From CAWIUB01 sp963839175 (GTDB taxonomy: Bacteria; Actinomycetota; Actinomycetes; Mycobacteriales; Jatrophihabitantaceae), in assembly GCA_963839175.1 (NCBI GenBank), contig CAWIUB010000008.1, forward strand, positions 1 to 64,000: DNA of 64,000 nt, read 5' to 3'. The notes under the pieces were generated by a model. That model made no database searches. It saw only the letters and a list, made by a program, of their open reading frames with translations, and had not been told where the DNA came from. A program made the translations under genes and the position numbers. Within the stretch, counting starts at the first letter, position 1. Every line of letters starts with the position of its first letter. Positions 26,259-34,769 of the stretch are shown in pieces.

Positions 26259-26723
26259 TCACGCCAGGGCAGGGCCGTAGAGGTCGAGCGAGCGCACCAG
26301 TGCCGCGAACAGCCGCGTGTTCATGACCGCGGCCGCCCGCTTCAACAGCTCGTAGCCCAAGGCCGGGTCGTCGTCGCACTTGCCACGCAGGCAGAGCCCG
26401 TCGAACGCGATTGCGTCGGTCGGCTCTGTTGCCCGGGCGTCAGCCTCCCAGCGGTACGGCGGCACCAGCCACGACCACCCCAGAACGTCCTCCTGCTGGA
26501 AGGTCGTCAACACCAGCAGACCCCGACCGGGGCTGGGCACCTCGAGCTGGACCCGACCGCGCCGCAGCACGTAGAAATGGTCGGCCGGACTGTCTTGATG
26601 GAACAGGTAATCTCCCGGCGCATAGTGCACGTTGGTCGCGCAACCCGCCATCAGCGTGAGAGCCTCGCCATCCAGGCCGGCGAAGAACGGGTGGTCGGCA
26701 AGCAGCTGGTCGAGACCCCGCAT
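26259..26723 (-). CDS. Cyclic nucleotide-binding domain protein without HTH
   Basis: A 154-residue protein made almost only of a cNMP-binding beta-barrel (about 5-120: HPFFAGLDGEALTLMAGCA, YAPGDYLFHQDSPADHFYVL, RGRVQLEV). The C-terminal helix ends soon after and there is no winged helix-turn-helix, so it is a sensor or partner protein and not a complete Crp/Fnr regulator. ATG 26723 was chosen because the in-frame ATG at 26765 overlaps the DosR-type box. Alternatives remain open. It is the first gene of a leftward group with the DUF779 remnant, adhP, usp and a flavoprotein. Confidence 0.78.
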   Translation of the reverse strand: MRGLDQLLADHPFFAGLDGEALTLMAGCATNVHYAPGDYLFHQDSPADHFYVLRRGRVQLEVPSPGRGLLVLTTFQQEDVLGWSWLVPPYRWEADARATEPTDAIAFDGLCLRGKCDDDPALGYELLKRAAAVMNTRLFAALVRSLDLYGPALA

Positions 26724-26758
26724 GCAGCGACTGTCGCGCGCACCACCGAGGGCGGCAA

Positions 26759-26772
26759 GGGCCATAGGTCCC
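26759..26772. promoter_or_regulatory. DosR-type box upstream of the cNMP-binding protein gene
   Basis: On the plus strand GGGCCATAGGTCCC, on the minus strand GGGACCTATGGCCC. It matches GGGAC-N4-GTCCC at 9 of 10 arm positions. It ends about 35 bases before the chosen leftward start at 26723, making the leftward adhP/usp group a candidate member of the same regulon. Confidence 0.5.
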
Positions 26773-26796
26773 GCATTCGAAAGCCCGCCGGCGCGG

Positions 26797-27738
26797 TTAT
26801 CGGGATGGTGTGTGCCCGCCAGGATGCGGGACGGACCGGCTGGCCTCGCTGATCTCGCCGGCCACGGCGGCGGCGCCGGCCGGGCTCAGGCTGATCGTGT
26901 AGTGATTGACGCCGGGCACTTCACTCCACCGAAACCGCGGGATCCGTTCCTGCCATTGCTCGAGGGCGGCCGGCGGGTACAGGCCGGGTGGCTCGCCGAA
27001 CAGCCCGAACGGCGCCCGCAGGAAGCTGAGGTCGTGCGCCAGCCCGTCCCAGGCGGCGAGCAGGCTGCCGTCTTCGCCCAACTGCCGGGAGTCTTCGGCG
27101 ACGGCCTCGTAACGGCAGCTGCTGTGCAGGTTGGGTTCGGTGCCGACCAGGTCGTAGTCGACGTAATCCGCGATCGCGTCGGACCATTCGGCCGACAGTG
27201 CAGGGTGCTGGCGCCAGAAGTCCTGGTAGGCCTGCCGGGTGGGGAAGGTCATCGCGAGCCGTTCCGCGGCCGGGCCGAGCGTCGCCTTGAGCAGCTGCTC
27301 CGGGGAGACACCGGGTGGCGGTGGCAGGGGAATGCCGCCGTCGACGAGCACCAGCGCGGACGTGAGCTGCGGGTGGCGGTGGGCGAAGACCATCGCGACG
27401 AAGCCGCCCATGGAGTGCCCGACCACGACCGCCTGGGTGACGCCGAGGGCACCGAGTGCGGCAGCGGCGTCGTCGGCGTGCTGCGGCATGCCCCAGGGTC
27501 CGGGGAGGTCGGCGCTGTGGCCGCGGCCACGCAGATCCGGGGCAAACACTCGCACGCCGTCCTGTTCGGTGAGCGAGGCAGCGATCAGGCTCCACGACCG
27601 GTGCGAGGCGGTCACCCCGTGCAGGGCGAGCACCGCACGTTCTGGCGGCGCGCCCGCGGCCACATCGTCGCTGTCCCACACGCCGACGCGCAGCTCGCCG
27701 CCACGCACCGCCACATCCATGGTCGTGTAGTTCGTCAT
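26797..27738 (-). CDS. Alpha/beta hydrolase
   Basis: A 313-residue alpha/beta hydrolase. The oxyanion-side motif LALHGVTASHRSW is at about residues 36-48. The nucleophile elbow VVGHSMGGFVA lies near 104-114 with the serine in GHSMG. The probable catalytic histidine is in PGVNHYT near the C-terminus. ATG 27738 is preceded by GAGGGGTGAGAG. An upstream GTG (27789) would reach into the shared promoter region. It is divergent from the SRPBCC gene. Substrate unknown. Confidence 0.88.
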   Translation of the reverse strand: MTNYTTMDVAVRGGELRVGVWDSDDVAAGAPPERAVLALHGVTASHRSWSLIAASLTEQDGVRVFAPDLRGRGHSADLPGPWGMPQHADDAAAALGALGVTQAVVVGHSMGGFVAMVFAHRHPQLTSALVLVDGGIPLPPPPGVSPEQLLKATLGPAAERLAMTFPTRQAYQDFWRQHPALSAEWSDAIADYVDYDLVGTEPNLHSSCRYEAVAEDSRQLGEDGSLLAAWDGLAHDLSFLRAPFGLFGEPPGLYPPAALEQWQERIPRFRWSEVPGVNHYTISLSPAGAAAVAGEISEASRSVPHPGGHTPSR

Positions 27739-27805
27739 CGCGCTCTCACCCCTCGCGTAGTAGGCAGGTGTCAATGGGCTGCGAGTCATGATCTGATCGC
27801 ATTAT

Positions 27806-27872
27806 CTTGGCCGAGCCGAACATTGTCCGCTCGGGCCAAGTGCGGTTCGCTGACTCGGCCCGTTCGGCCGAG
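27806..27872. promoter_or_regulatory. Two palindromes in a divergent promoter region
   Basis: CTTGGCC (27806-27812) and GGCCAAG (27834-27840) form one inverted repeat with a 21-base spacer. CTCGGCC (27854-27860) and GGCCGAG (27866-27872) form a second with a 5-base loop. They lie between the leftward hydrolase and the rightward SRPBCC gene. They may be operators or RNA structures. No regulator gene adjoins them. Confidence 0.4.
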
Positions 27873-27930
27873 CGCCAGTGAGTTACCTCAGCCCGTGGCG
27901 CTCGATGCCCGCGTGCGACAAGGTTGTCGC

Positions 27931-28572
27931 ATGATGCCGCAACTGCTCATCGCCGGCGGGGTAGGCACGGCTCTCGCCGCGTCCCGCCGGTATTACCGCG
28001 ACTGGGGCGCCAGCAAGTCCGAGTGCCGGGCGGTGCTGCCGGGCGACGAGCTGGTGGCTGACCCGGCCGACGTGGTTACCCGGGCTGTCACGATCGACGC
28101 ACCCGCTGAGCAGGTGTGGCGCTGGCTGGTGCAGATCGGCCAGGACCGCGGCGGCATGTACAGCTACGACTGGCTGGAGAACTTGGTCGGTTTGCAGATC
28201 CACAGCGCGCAGGAGATCCGGCCCGAATGGCAGCAGCTGGCCGCCGGTGAGCAGGTCCGGCTCGTGCGCCGCGGGTGGCTCGGCCTGCGCGATGGGCTGG
28301 CGCTGGCCGTAGACCGCGTCGAGCCGGGTCGAGTGATCGTGCTGCGAGCCGAGCCGTGGCAGGCGGTCTGGTCGTTCCACATCCACCCCCTCGGCGCCGA
28401 GCGTTGCCGGCTGATCTCCCGCAGCCGATCGCCTCGCCCGCATGGACTGGAACGGCTGGCCGGTGAGCTGATCGATCCGATCACGCTGCTGATGACCCGC
28501 AAGTTGCTGCTCGGTGTCAAGGCCCGCGCCGAGCGCGGCGACGGTCCTGCTGGCAGGACCGAACGGCTCTAG
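27931..28572 (+). CDS. SRPBCC (polyketide cyclase/START-like) family protein
   Basis: A 213-residue protein with an SRPBCC-type hydrophobic-ligand fold. It begins with a short hydrophobic segment (MMPQLLIAGGVGTALA) and then RAVTIDAPAEQVWRWLVQIG (about 51-70), the standard strand-helix opening of the family. It then continues through GGMYSYDWLENL to the final long helix (ERLAGELIDPITLLMTRKLL). The ATGATG at 27931 fits the family start. It is followed 21 bases later by the nitroreductase gene. Ligand unknown. Confidence 0.8.
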   Translation: MMPQLLIAGGVGTALAASRRYYRDWGASKSECRAVLPGDELVADPADVVTRAVTIDAPAEQVWRWLVQIGQDRGGMYSYDWLENLVGLQIHSAQEIRPEWQQLAAGEQVRLVRRGWLGLRDGLALAVDRVEPGRVIVLRAEPWQAVWSFHIHPLGAERCRLISRSRSPRPHGLERLAGELIDPITLLMTRKLLLGVKARAERGDGPAGRTERL

Positions 28573-28593
28573 ACGACGCGACCCGTTAGGAGT

Positions 28594-29601
28594 GTGCTGG
28601 ACGGCGTGACAACCTCGCCCACCCACGCACGCACCGCCGCCCTGCGCACCGCCGTGGCCCGGGCAGTCCTCGCTCCGTCCATCCACAACACCCAGCCCTG
28701 GCGATTCGTCCTCACCCCGTCGCGGCTGCAGATGCTGGCCGATCGCAGCCGGCAACTCGCCGTGCTCGATCCGACCGGCCGACAGCTGCATCTCAGCTGC
28801 GGGTGTGCACTGCTCAACACCCGGGTCTCCCTTGCCGCCGCGGGCCTGGCGGTCAGCGTCGCCCGCCAACCCGAGCCATCGCGCCCGGATCTGCTCGCCG
28901 TGATCGACGTCGTGGACGATCGGACGGCGGACACCCGCCTGGCGGAGCTCGATGTCGCCATCGAGCACCGCCAGACGAACCGCCGGCGCTTCACCGAATC
29001 GTCGGTGCCCGACGAGCTGATCGAGCAACTCGGGACGTCCGCCGACGCCGAAGGTGCCGTGCTGCATGCCGTGCGCAGCGCCGACGATCGCCAGGCGGTC
29101 GCCAGGCTGACCCAGCGTGCGGACGCGCTGCAGAATGCCGACCCGGCCTACCGCGCGGAGCTACGCCGCTGGACCACCAGCGATCCTCAGCGCCAGGACG
29201 GGGTGACCGCGCTGGTGGTGCCGCACGTCGATGGCCAGTCCGGCGACGATGTCCCGATCCGCGACTTCGACAGCCAAGGCACCGGGTTCCTGCCCGCCGA
29301 CACGCGCTCCAGCCAGGACCAATGCTTGCTGCTCCTCGGCACCCACGAGGAAAGCCCGCGCGCATGGCTGCGGGCCGGCGAGGCGCTGGAGCGGGTGTGG
29401 CTGGAGATCACCCGCGCCGGCTACGTCGCGAGCCTGTTTACCCAAATGGTCGAAGTCCCAGCGGTTCGCGACCAATTGCGCCGGGAGCTGCGCTTGATGA
29501 TGCACCCGGACGCGCTGCTTCGCGTGGGACGAGCTCCCGTGACGCCCGCGACTCGACGCCGTCCGATCGGTGACGTGCTCGACGACCGGACCCAGCGCTA
29601 G
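28594..29601 (+). CDS. Acg-like nitroreductase family protein
   Basis: A 335-residue protein resembling M. tuberculosis Acg (Rv2032), a DosR-regulon member of the nitroreductase superfamily that sequesters FMN. Two repeats of the FMN-fold are recognisable. The first begins VARAVLAPSIHNTQPWRFVL (about 21-40) with the flavin-contacting SIHNTQPW, and the second includes HRQTNRRRF (about 124-132) and later QDQCLLLLGT. The GTG at 28594 follows AGGAG. Another GTG at 28606 is possible. It converges on the histidine kinase gene, 19 bases away. Confidence 0.85.
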   Translation: MLDGVTTSPTHARTAALRTAVARAVLAPSIHNTQPWRFVLTPSRLQMLADRSRQLAVLDPTGRQLHLSCGCALLNTRVSLAAAGLAVSVARQPEPSRPDLLAVIDVVDDRTADTRLAELDVAIEHRQTNRRRFTESSVPDELIEQLGTSADAEGAVLHAVRSADDRQAVARLTQRADALQNADPAYRAELRRWTTSDPQRQDGVTALVVPHVDGQSGDDVPIRDFDSQGTGFLPADTRSSQDQCLLLLGTHEESPRAWLRAGEALERVWLEITRAGYVASLFTQMVEVPAVRDQLRRELRLMMHPDALLRVGRAPVTPATRRRPIGDVLDDRTQR

Positions 29602-29620
29602 CGTTGCGGCGGACAGCAAG

Positions 29621-31105
29621 CTAGCTGCTGGCGGCGGGCAGCCGGATCGTGAACTCGGTCCACCCCGGCTCACTGTTCACGGCGATCCACCCGCCATGCG
29701 CGCGGACGATCGCGTCGACGATCGCGAGCCCCAGACCGGTGCTGCCCGAGGCGTGGGTGCGGGCTCCGTCGGCACGCACGAACCGGTCGAAGACGTGGCC
29801 GAGGATGGCGGGCGCGACGCCCGGGCCGGTGTCACGGACTCGCAGGTCGACGATCCCGGCAGTCACGTCCTCCCTCACTTCGGTGGTGACGGTGGTGCCG
29901 TGAGGCGTATGGGTACGGGCGTTGGCGAGCAGGTTGGCCAGCGCCTGGTGCAGACGGTCCTCGTCTCCGCGCACGATGACGGGTTGGTCGGGCAGCTCCA
30001 GCTGCCAGCGGTGATCCGCGCCGGCGACGCGGGCGTCGCTGACCGCGTCGATGGCCAGCCGGCTCAGGTCGACGTCCCCGGCCGCGAGCGGTCGGCCGGA
30101 GTCCAGTCGGGCGAGCAGCAGCAGGTCCTCGACCAAGTGGCCCATCCGGTCGGATTCTGAGCCGATGCGCAGCAGCGCCTGCTCGACCTGCTCGGGCAAT
30201 GCGCCGGCCGCACGCTGCGCGTATTCAGCGTGACTGCGGATCACGGCGACCGGTGTGCGCAGTTCATGGCTCGCGTCGGCGACGAAATGCCGCAGCCGGT
30301 CTTCGCTGGCCTGCCGTTCGCCCAACGCGGATTCGACGTGCTCGAGCATGTGGTTGAACGCGTCGGCGACCTGACCGACCTCCGTGCCGGGTGCCAGGTT
30401 GGGGACCCGTTCCGGCAGCGAGACCTCCCCGCTGCCCAACGGCAGTTCGGACACCCGAAGTGCGGTGCCGGCCACGCGGGTCAGCGGACGCAGGGAGAGC
30501 CGAACGCATACGGCGCCGGCGAGACCCGTGACGAACAGCGCGGCCACGAACACGATCCCCTCTATCCAGGCCAGCCGGTAGACGGTCTCGTCCACCTCGT
30601 GTTGCGGCAGGCCGGTGACGAGCAGGTCACCAGCAGGCCCCGCGGCGACGATGACGCGGTACTTGCCCAGGTCGGGCAGCCGCACCGTCGTGGGTTTGCC
30701 GGTGACGGTCAGTCCGGCGAGTGCCGCCCGATCCTGCGCGGACGGCGGCGGATAGTCACTCCCTGCGGCGACGATCCCGATGGTGGTGACGGTGCCATTG
30801 CGGAGGCGGGCGCCCAAGGTCCCGGACGGCTGCCCGACGACCGACGCGAACTGGCTGTCGTCGGCGTCGGCGTCACTCGGGTTCTCCAGCGAGGCGGCGT
30901 ACCGGGCGCCGGCTGCGACGAGCTGCTGGTCGAGGCGATCGAGCAGAGAGCTGCGCAGCGCTAGTGACGTGGCGACGGCGACCACCGCGCAGCTGAGGAA
31001 CAGCAGGGTGAGCAGGACGGCGACCAGCCGGCTGCGCAGGCTGAGCCTGCTCACCCGGCCGCGCAGCGCCACACGGCCGAACGGTAGTCGCCACGGCCGG
31101 GGCAT
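29621..31105 (-). CDS. Sensor histidine kinase
   Basis: A 494-residue membrane histidine kinase. It has a transmembrane segment near residues 28-50, an extracytoplasmic domain (about 51-178), a second segment near 180-203, then HAMP (RPLTRVAGTALRVSE). The dimerisation helix has the phospho-accepting H280 (ASHELRTP), and the ATPase domain has NLLANARTHTP, RDTGPGV and GSTGLGLAIV. The start overlaps the response-regulator stop (ATGA). The pair is divergent from the flavohaem/FMN-binding/ApbE operon and may control it. Confidence 0.95.
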   Translation of the reverse strand: MPRPWRLPFGRVALRGRVSRLSLRSRLVAVLLTLLFLSCAVVAVATSLALRSSLLDRLDQQLVAAGARYAASLENPSDADADDSQFASVVGQPSGTLGARLRNGTVTTIGIVAAGSDYPPPSAQDRAALAGLTVTGKPTTVRLPDLGKYRVIVAAGPAGDLLVTGLPQHEVDETVYRLAWIEGIVFVAALFVTGLAGAVCVRLSLRPLTRVAGTALRVSELPLGSGEVSLPERVPNLAPGTEVGQVADAFNHMLEHVESALGERQASEDRLRHFVADASHELRTPVAVIRSHAEYAQRAAGALPEQVEQALLRIGSESDRMGHLVEDLLLLARLDSGRPLAAGDVDLSRLAIDAVSDARVAGADHRWQLELPDQPVIVRGDEDRLHQALANLLANARTHTPHGTTVTTEVREDVTAGIVDLRVRDTGPGVAPAILGHVFDRFVRADGARTHASGSTGLGLAIVDAIVRAHGGWIAVNSEPGWTEFTIRLPAASS

Positions 31106-31881
31106 CAGCTCGCCGGTTTGAGGATGTAGCCCGCGCTGCGCACGGTGTGGATCATCGGCGGCCGGCCGTTGTCGATCTTCTTGCGCAGGTAGCTGATGTA
31201 GAGCTCCACCACGTGCGCCCGGCCGCCGAAGTCGTAGCTCCATACCCGGTCGAGGATCTGAGCTTTGGACAGCACCCGGCGTGGGTTGCGCATCAGGAAG
31301 CGCAGCAGCTCGAACTCGGTGGCGGTGAGCTCGATCAACTCCCCGGCACGGTGCACCTCGCGGGCGTCTTCGTCCATCGTGAGATCGCCCACGACGATCT
31401 GCGATCCGCTGTGGAAGCGGGCGATGCCGGCCCGGCGGACGAGCCCACGCAGCCGGGCCAGCACCTCTTCCAGGCTGAACGGCTTGGTGACGTAGTCGTC
31501 ACCGCCTGCCGTGATGCCGGCGATCCGGTCCTCCACCGAGTCCCGGGCGGTCAGGAACAGCACGCACACCACGGGGTTGTCCGCGCGCAGCCGATGCAGC
31601 ACCTGCATGCCGTCCAAGTCGGGGAGCATGACGTCGAGCACCACCGCGTCGGGCACGAACTCGCGGCCGATCCGCACCGCGCTCGCCCCGTCGAGCGCCG
31701 AGCGCGCCTCCCAGCCTTCGAAGGTGAGCATGCTGGTAAGCACATCGGCCAGGGTGGGCTCGTCATCGACAACCAGGGCGCGCAGTGGTGTGCCGTCCGG
31801 CCGCACCGCCAGTGGTGCATTCGGCTGCGAAGGCGAGCGGCTCACGGTAACCAGCATGCCCGCCCGGCGGCTGGTCAACAT
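31105..31881 (-). CDS. OmpR-family response regulator
   Basis: A 258-residue regulator. The receiver domain (about 34-145) contains the acidic pair in VVDDE, phospho-acceptor D83 in VLDVMLPDLDG, T111 and K133 (VTKPFS). A winged-helix DNA-binding domain (about 160-255) contains ELIELTATEFELLRFLMRN and HTVRSAGYILKP. The frame opens at 31881, and an in-frame ATG at 31857 is possible. It is co-translated with the kinase. Confidence 0.95.
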   Translation of the reverse strand: MLTSRRAGMLVTVSRSPSQPNAPLAVRPDGTPLRALVVDDEPTLADVLTSMLTFEGWEARSALDGASAVRIGREFVPDAVVLDVMLPDLDGMQVLHRLRADNPVVCVLFLTARDSVEDRIAGITAGGDDYVTKPFSLEEVLARLRGLVRRAGIARFHSGSQIVVGDLTMDEDAREVHRAGELIELTATEFELLRFLMRNPRRVLSKAQILDRVWSYDFGGRAHVVELYISYLRKKIDNGRPPMIHTVRSAGYILKPAS

Positions 31882-31998
31882 CTGAATCCGCTCTCAACCT
31901 GCTGTGCACGCAGGAACGTCACAGCCTGCACAGAGGCACCGCAGAGCCCGGCCGCGCACGCTGGGACGCGTGCCAGCTACGCGGGAGGGGAGGTGCCG

Positions 31999-33369
31999 GT
32001 GACTGCCACATTGCCGACCCGGGTCGGCCGGTCACCGGCGCCCGCCGTGGGGCCGGTGCGCATCGGGCCGGGTCTGGCGCTGGCTGCTATCGGTGCCGGC
32101 GGGCTCGCGGTGCTGGCGCTGTGGTGGCACGACACGCTGGTTGTCCGCGGCTTGGGCGATTGGCTGACCAACGCCGGGCGGATCACCGGGTTGCTGGCCG
32201 GGTACGCGGTAGTGGTGCTGCTGGCGCTCATGGCCCGCGTTCCGGCGCTGGAACGCGGCGTAGGCACCGACCGGCTCGCGCGCTGGCACTCGATGGGCGG
32301 GCGATACACGGTCAGCCTCGCGGTGGCGCACACCCTGCTGATCATCTGGGGGTACGCGGTTACGGCGCACACCAACGTCGCGAGCCAGACCGCGACGCTG
32401 CTGACCTCGTATCCCGACGTGCTGATGGCTACCGTGGCGGTGTTGCTGCTGGTCGGCGTCGGGATCGTTTCGGCCCGGGCGGCGCGGCGCCGGCTCAGCT
32501 ACGAGACGTGGCACTTCCTCCACCTCTACACCTACCTGGCGGTGGCACTCGCGTTCAGCCACCAATTCGCCACCGGGGCCGACTTCATCGCAAACCCGAG
32601 GGCCCGCTGGCTGTGGTCGATCCTCTACATCTGCGTCGCGGCGCTGCTGCTGTGGTATCGAGTCGTCACCCCGCTCCTCGCCCTGGCCCGATGCCAGCTG
32701 CGGGTGGTCGGGGTGGATCGGGAGTCGGCAGAGGTCGTGTCGGTGTATGTCTCTGGCCGGCATCTGGACGAGTTGCAGGCCGAGCCGGGCCAGTTCTTCC
32801 GCTGGCGGTTCCTCACCCGCAACCTGTGGTGGGCGGCCAACCCGTATTCGCTGTCGGCGCCGCCGCGTTCGGACATGCTGCGCATCACGGTGAAGATCGC
32901 CGGAGACCACAGTGCGGCGTTGCTCGCGCTACGTCCGGGCACCCGGGTGCTCGCCGAAGGCCCGTACGGGTCGTTCACTGCGGCCCGCCGGCGCCGCCGC
33001 AAGGTGCTGCTGCTGGCCGGCGGGGTGGGCATCACGCCGCTGCGCGCCCTGTTCGAGACGCTGCCCGCCAGCCCTGGCGACGTCACACTTGTGTACCGAG
33101 TCAACACGCCCGCGGACGTGGTGTTGCGGGAGGAGCTGGACTGGATCGCCGCGCAGCGGGGCGCCCGGGTGCACTACCTGACCGGCCCGCCCCGGCACGG
33201 CGCCAACGACCCGCTCGCCCCACGCCGGCTACAGCGCCTGGTGCCCGACCTGCGCCACCACGACGTGTTCCTGTGCGGACCGCAGGGCATGATGGCCGCC
33301 GCCCAGGCCTCCCTGTTGCAGGCCGGTGTTCCGCGCCGGCACATCCACTCCGAATCCTTCACCCTCTGA
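31999..33369 (+). CDS. Ferric-reductase-like transmembrane flavohaem oxidoreductase
   Basis: A 456-residue membrane protein. The N-terminal half (about 25-225) has six hydrophobic helices of the ferric-reductase/NADPH-oxidase type with likely haem histidines in RWHSMGG, AHTLLI, HFLHLYTY and FSHQF. The C-terminal half is a ferredoxin-reductase-like unit with FAD-binding NPYSLSAPP (about 279-287) and nucleotide-binding AGGVGITPLRALF (about 339-351). The GTG at 31999 follows GGGAGGGGAGG. It would pass electrons from NAD(P)H across the membrane, probably to the FMN-binding protein encoded next. Confidence 0.88.
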   Translation: MTATLPTRVGRSPAPAVGPVRIGPGLALAAIGAGGLAVLALWWHDTLVVRGLGDWLTNAGRITGLLAGYAVVVLLALMARVPALERGVGTDRLARWHSMGGRYTVSLAVAHTLLIIWGYAVTAHTNVASQTATLLTSYPDVLMATVAVLLLVGVGIVSARAARRRLSYETWHFLHLYTYLAVALAFSHQFATGADFIANPRARWLWSILYICVAALLLWYRVVTPLLALARCQLRVVGVDRESAEVVSVYVSGRHLDELQAEPGQFFRWRFLTRNLWWAANPYSLSAPPRSDMLRITVKIAGDHSAALLALRPGTRVLAEGPYGSFTAARRRRRKVLLLAGGVGITPLRALFETLPASPGDVTLVYRVNTPADVVLREELDWIAAQRGARVHYLTGPPRHGANDPLAPRRLQRLVPDLRHHDVFLCGPQGMMAAAQASLLQAGVPRRHIHSESFTL

Positions 33370-33381
33370 GGTGGACGAGCC

Positions 33382-33870
33382 GTGAAACGCGTTTTGCTCG
33401 CCATCACCGGGACCGTGTTCGGGCTGGTGGCCCTGCTCAGCTTCAAGTCACACGGGCACCCGATCGGCGCCAGCACCGGCCTGCCGTCGGCGGCGCTGCC
33501 CGGTGGCACCGGCGCCTCCAGTCCGTCCCGGCCGACGCAGACGACCAGCGGCCCGCCCAACCCGAGCTCGCCATCCACATCGGGCTCCGCCACCAAGACG
33601 GTCGTCGGCGACGCGATCGACACCCGATACGGCGTGGTGCAGATCCAGCTCACCGTCTCCGGCAGCAAGATCGACCAGGTTTCGTTCGTGCAGCTCACCG
33701 CCTACGACGGGCGCTCGCAGCAGATCAACAGCTACGCCGGGCCCATCCTGCTGCAGGAGACACTGGCCGCGCAGAACGCGAACATCAACACGGTCTCCGG
33801 AGCGACCTACACCAGCGACGGCTACCTCCAGTCCCTGCAAAGCGCGCTGAACCAGGCGGGCATCCAATGA
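33382..33870 (+). CDS. FMN-binding domain protein (covalent flavin carrier)
   Basis: A 162-residue exported protein. It has an N-terminal membrane anchor (about 3-20), a Ser/Pro/Thr-rich linker (about 30-72), then an FMN-binding domain (75-160) with the flavinylation motif SGATYTS (139-145). In this family a threonine of that motif (T142 here) is esterified to FMN by ApbE. It begins with GTG 12 bases after the flavohaem gene and overlaps the apbE gene by ATGA. Together they form a compact extracytosolic flavin electron-transfer module. Confidence 0.9.
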   Translation: MKRVLLAITGTVFGLVALLSFKSHGHPIGASTGLPSAALPGGTGASSPSRPTQTTSGPPNPSSPSTSGSATKTVVGDAIDTRYGVVQIQLTVSGSKIDQVSFVQLTAYDGRSQQINSYAGPILLQETLAAQNANINTVSGATYTSDGYLQSLQSALNQAGIQ

Positions 33871-34604
33871 CCGCCACCGACCTCGCCGGCATGCGCCAGG
33901 TCGAGCACTGCATGGGCACCGTCTTCACGATCGAGGTCCGCGACTCCGACTTCGACGAGGAGGCCGTCGACGAGGTCCTGCGGTGGCTGCACTGGGTCGA
34001 CACCACCTTCTCGACCTACCAGCCCGGCAGCCAGATCAGCCGCCTGGGACGCGGCGAGCTCACCGTCGCGCAGTGCGCGCCGCAGGTGCGTGAGGTGCTG
34101 CAGCTGTGCGACCAGCTGCACGACGTCAGCTGCGGGTACTTCTCCGCGTACGCGACCGGCACCCTCGACCCCTCCGGCGCGGTCAAGGGGTGGGCCATCG
34201 AGCAGGCCAGCGAGCTGCTGCGCAGCGCCGGGTCAGACAACCACTGCATCAACGGCGGGGGAGACGTGCAATGCGCCGGCCAGTATGCCCCCGGCCAGCC
34301 CTGGCGCATCGGCATCACCCATCCACTGCGGCCCGGCTACCTGGCAGGCACGGTCGTGGGGTCGGACCTCGCCGTCGCGACCTCCGGAACAGCCGAGCGC
34401 GGCCAACACATCCTCGATCCGCACACCGGCGAGCACCCCACGGCGCTGGCGAGTGTGACCGTGATCGGGCCGCGACTGACCTATGCCGACGCCTACGCCA
34501 CCGCCGCATTCGGCATGGGTGACGCCGCACGCGCTTGGATCGAGGACCTGGTCGGTTATTCGGCCTTCGCGGTCGCCGCCGACGGATCGACCTGGCGCAG
34601 CTGA
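33867..34604 (+). CDS. apbE: FAD:protein FMN transferase
   Basis: A 245-residue ApbE-family enzyme that attaches FMN covalently to a threonine or serine of a target protein using FAD. Recognisable parts are HCMGTVFTIEV (about 14-24), VDTTFSTYQPGSQISRL, the GAVKGWAIE segment, the INGGGDVQC flavin/metal loop (about 129-137) and HILDPHTGEHP (about 182-192). It is shorter than many homologues (about 300) and lacks an obvious lipoprotein signal. The substrate is probably the FMN-binding protein encoded immediately upstream. Confidence 0.93.
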   Translation: MTATDLAGMRQVEHCMGTVFTIEVRDSDFDEEAVDEVLRWLHWVDTTFSTYQPGSQISRLGRGELTVAQCAPQVREVLQLCDQLHDVSCGYFSAYATGTLDPSGAVKGWAIEQASELLRSAGSDNHCINGGGDVQCAGQYAPGQPWRIGITHPLRPGYLAGTVVGSDLAVATSGTAERGQHILDPHTGEHPTALASVTVIGPRLTYADAYATAAFGMGDAARAWIEDLVGYSAFAVAADGSTWRS

Positions 34605-34769
34605 CTGCGCGAGGTTGGCGCGAGTGCTCGCCGTCTCGGCCGCGGGCGAGCCGCCCGATGCGTTTGCTCTCAGTTTCCTCTGAATCGGCCGAGCCCCGCA
34701 CCATGATCGCCCGCCGTGGTCGAGACTGAACCGCGCCCCGACGACCACCCACCGAAGCCGCATGTGCAC

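Noticed and set aside
26092..26262. A 56-codon GTG-start minus-strand frame with five cysteines, overlapping the cNMP-protein stop by GTGA; looked like a coupled Cys-rich or RiPP-like peptide.
   Set aside because: The same DNA in another frame encodes the DUF779 signature QSDGCCDGS, which is real homology. The Cys-rich frame is its shadow.
31963..31976. GGGACGCGTGCCAG as a DosR-type box before the flavohaem gene.
   Set aside because: Only about 7 of 10 arm positions match, and an overlapping GCACGC/GCGTGC palindrome explains it equally well.
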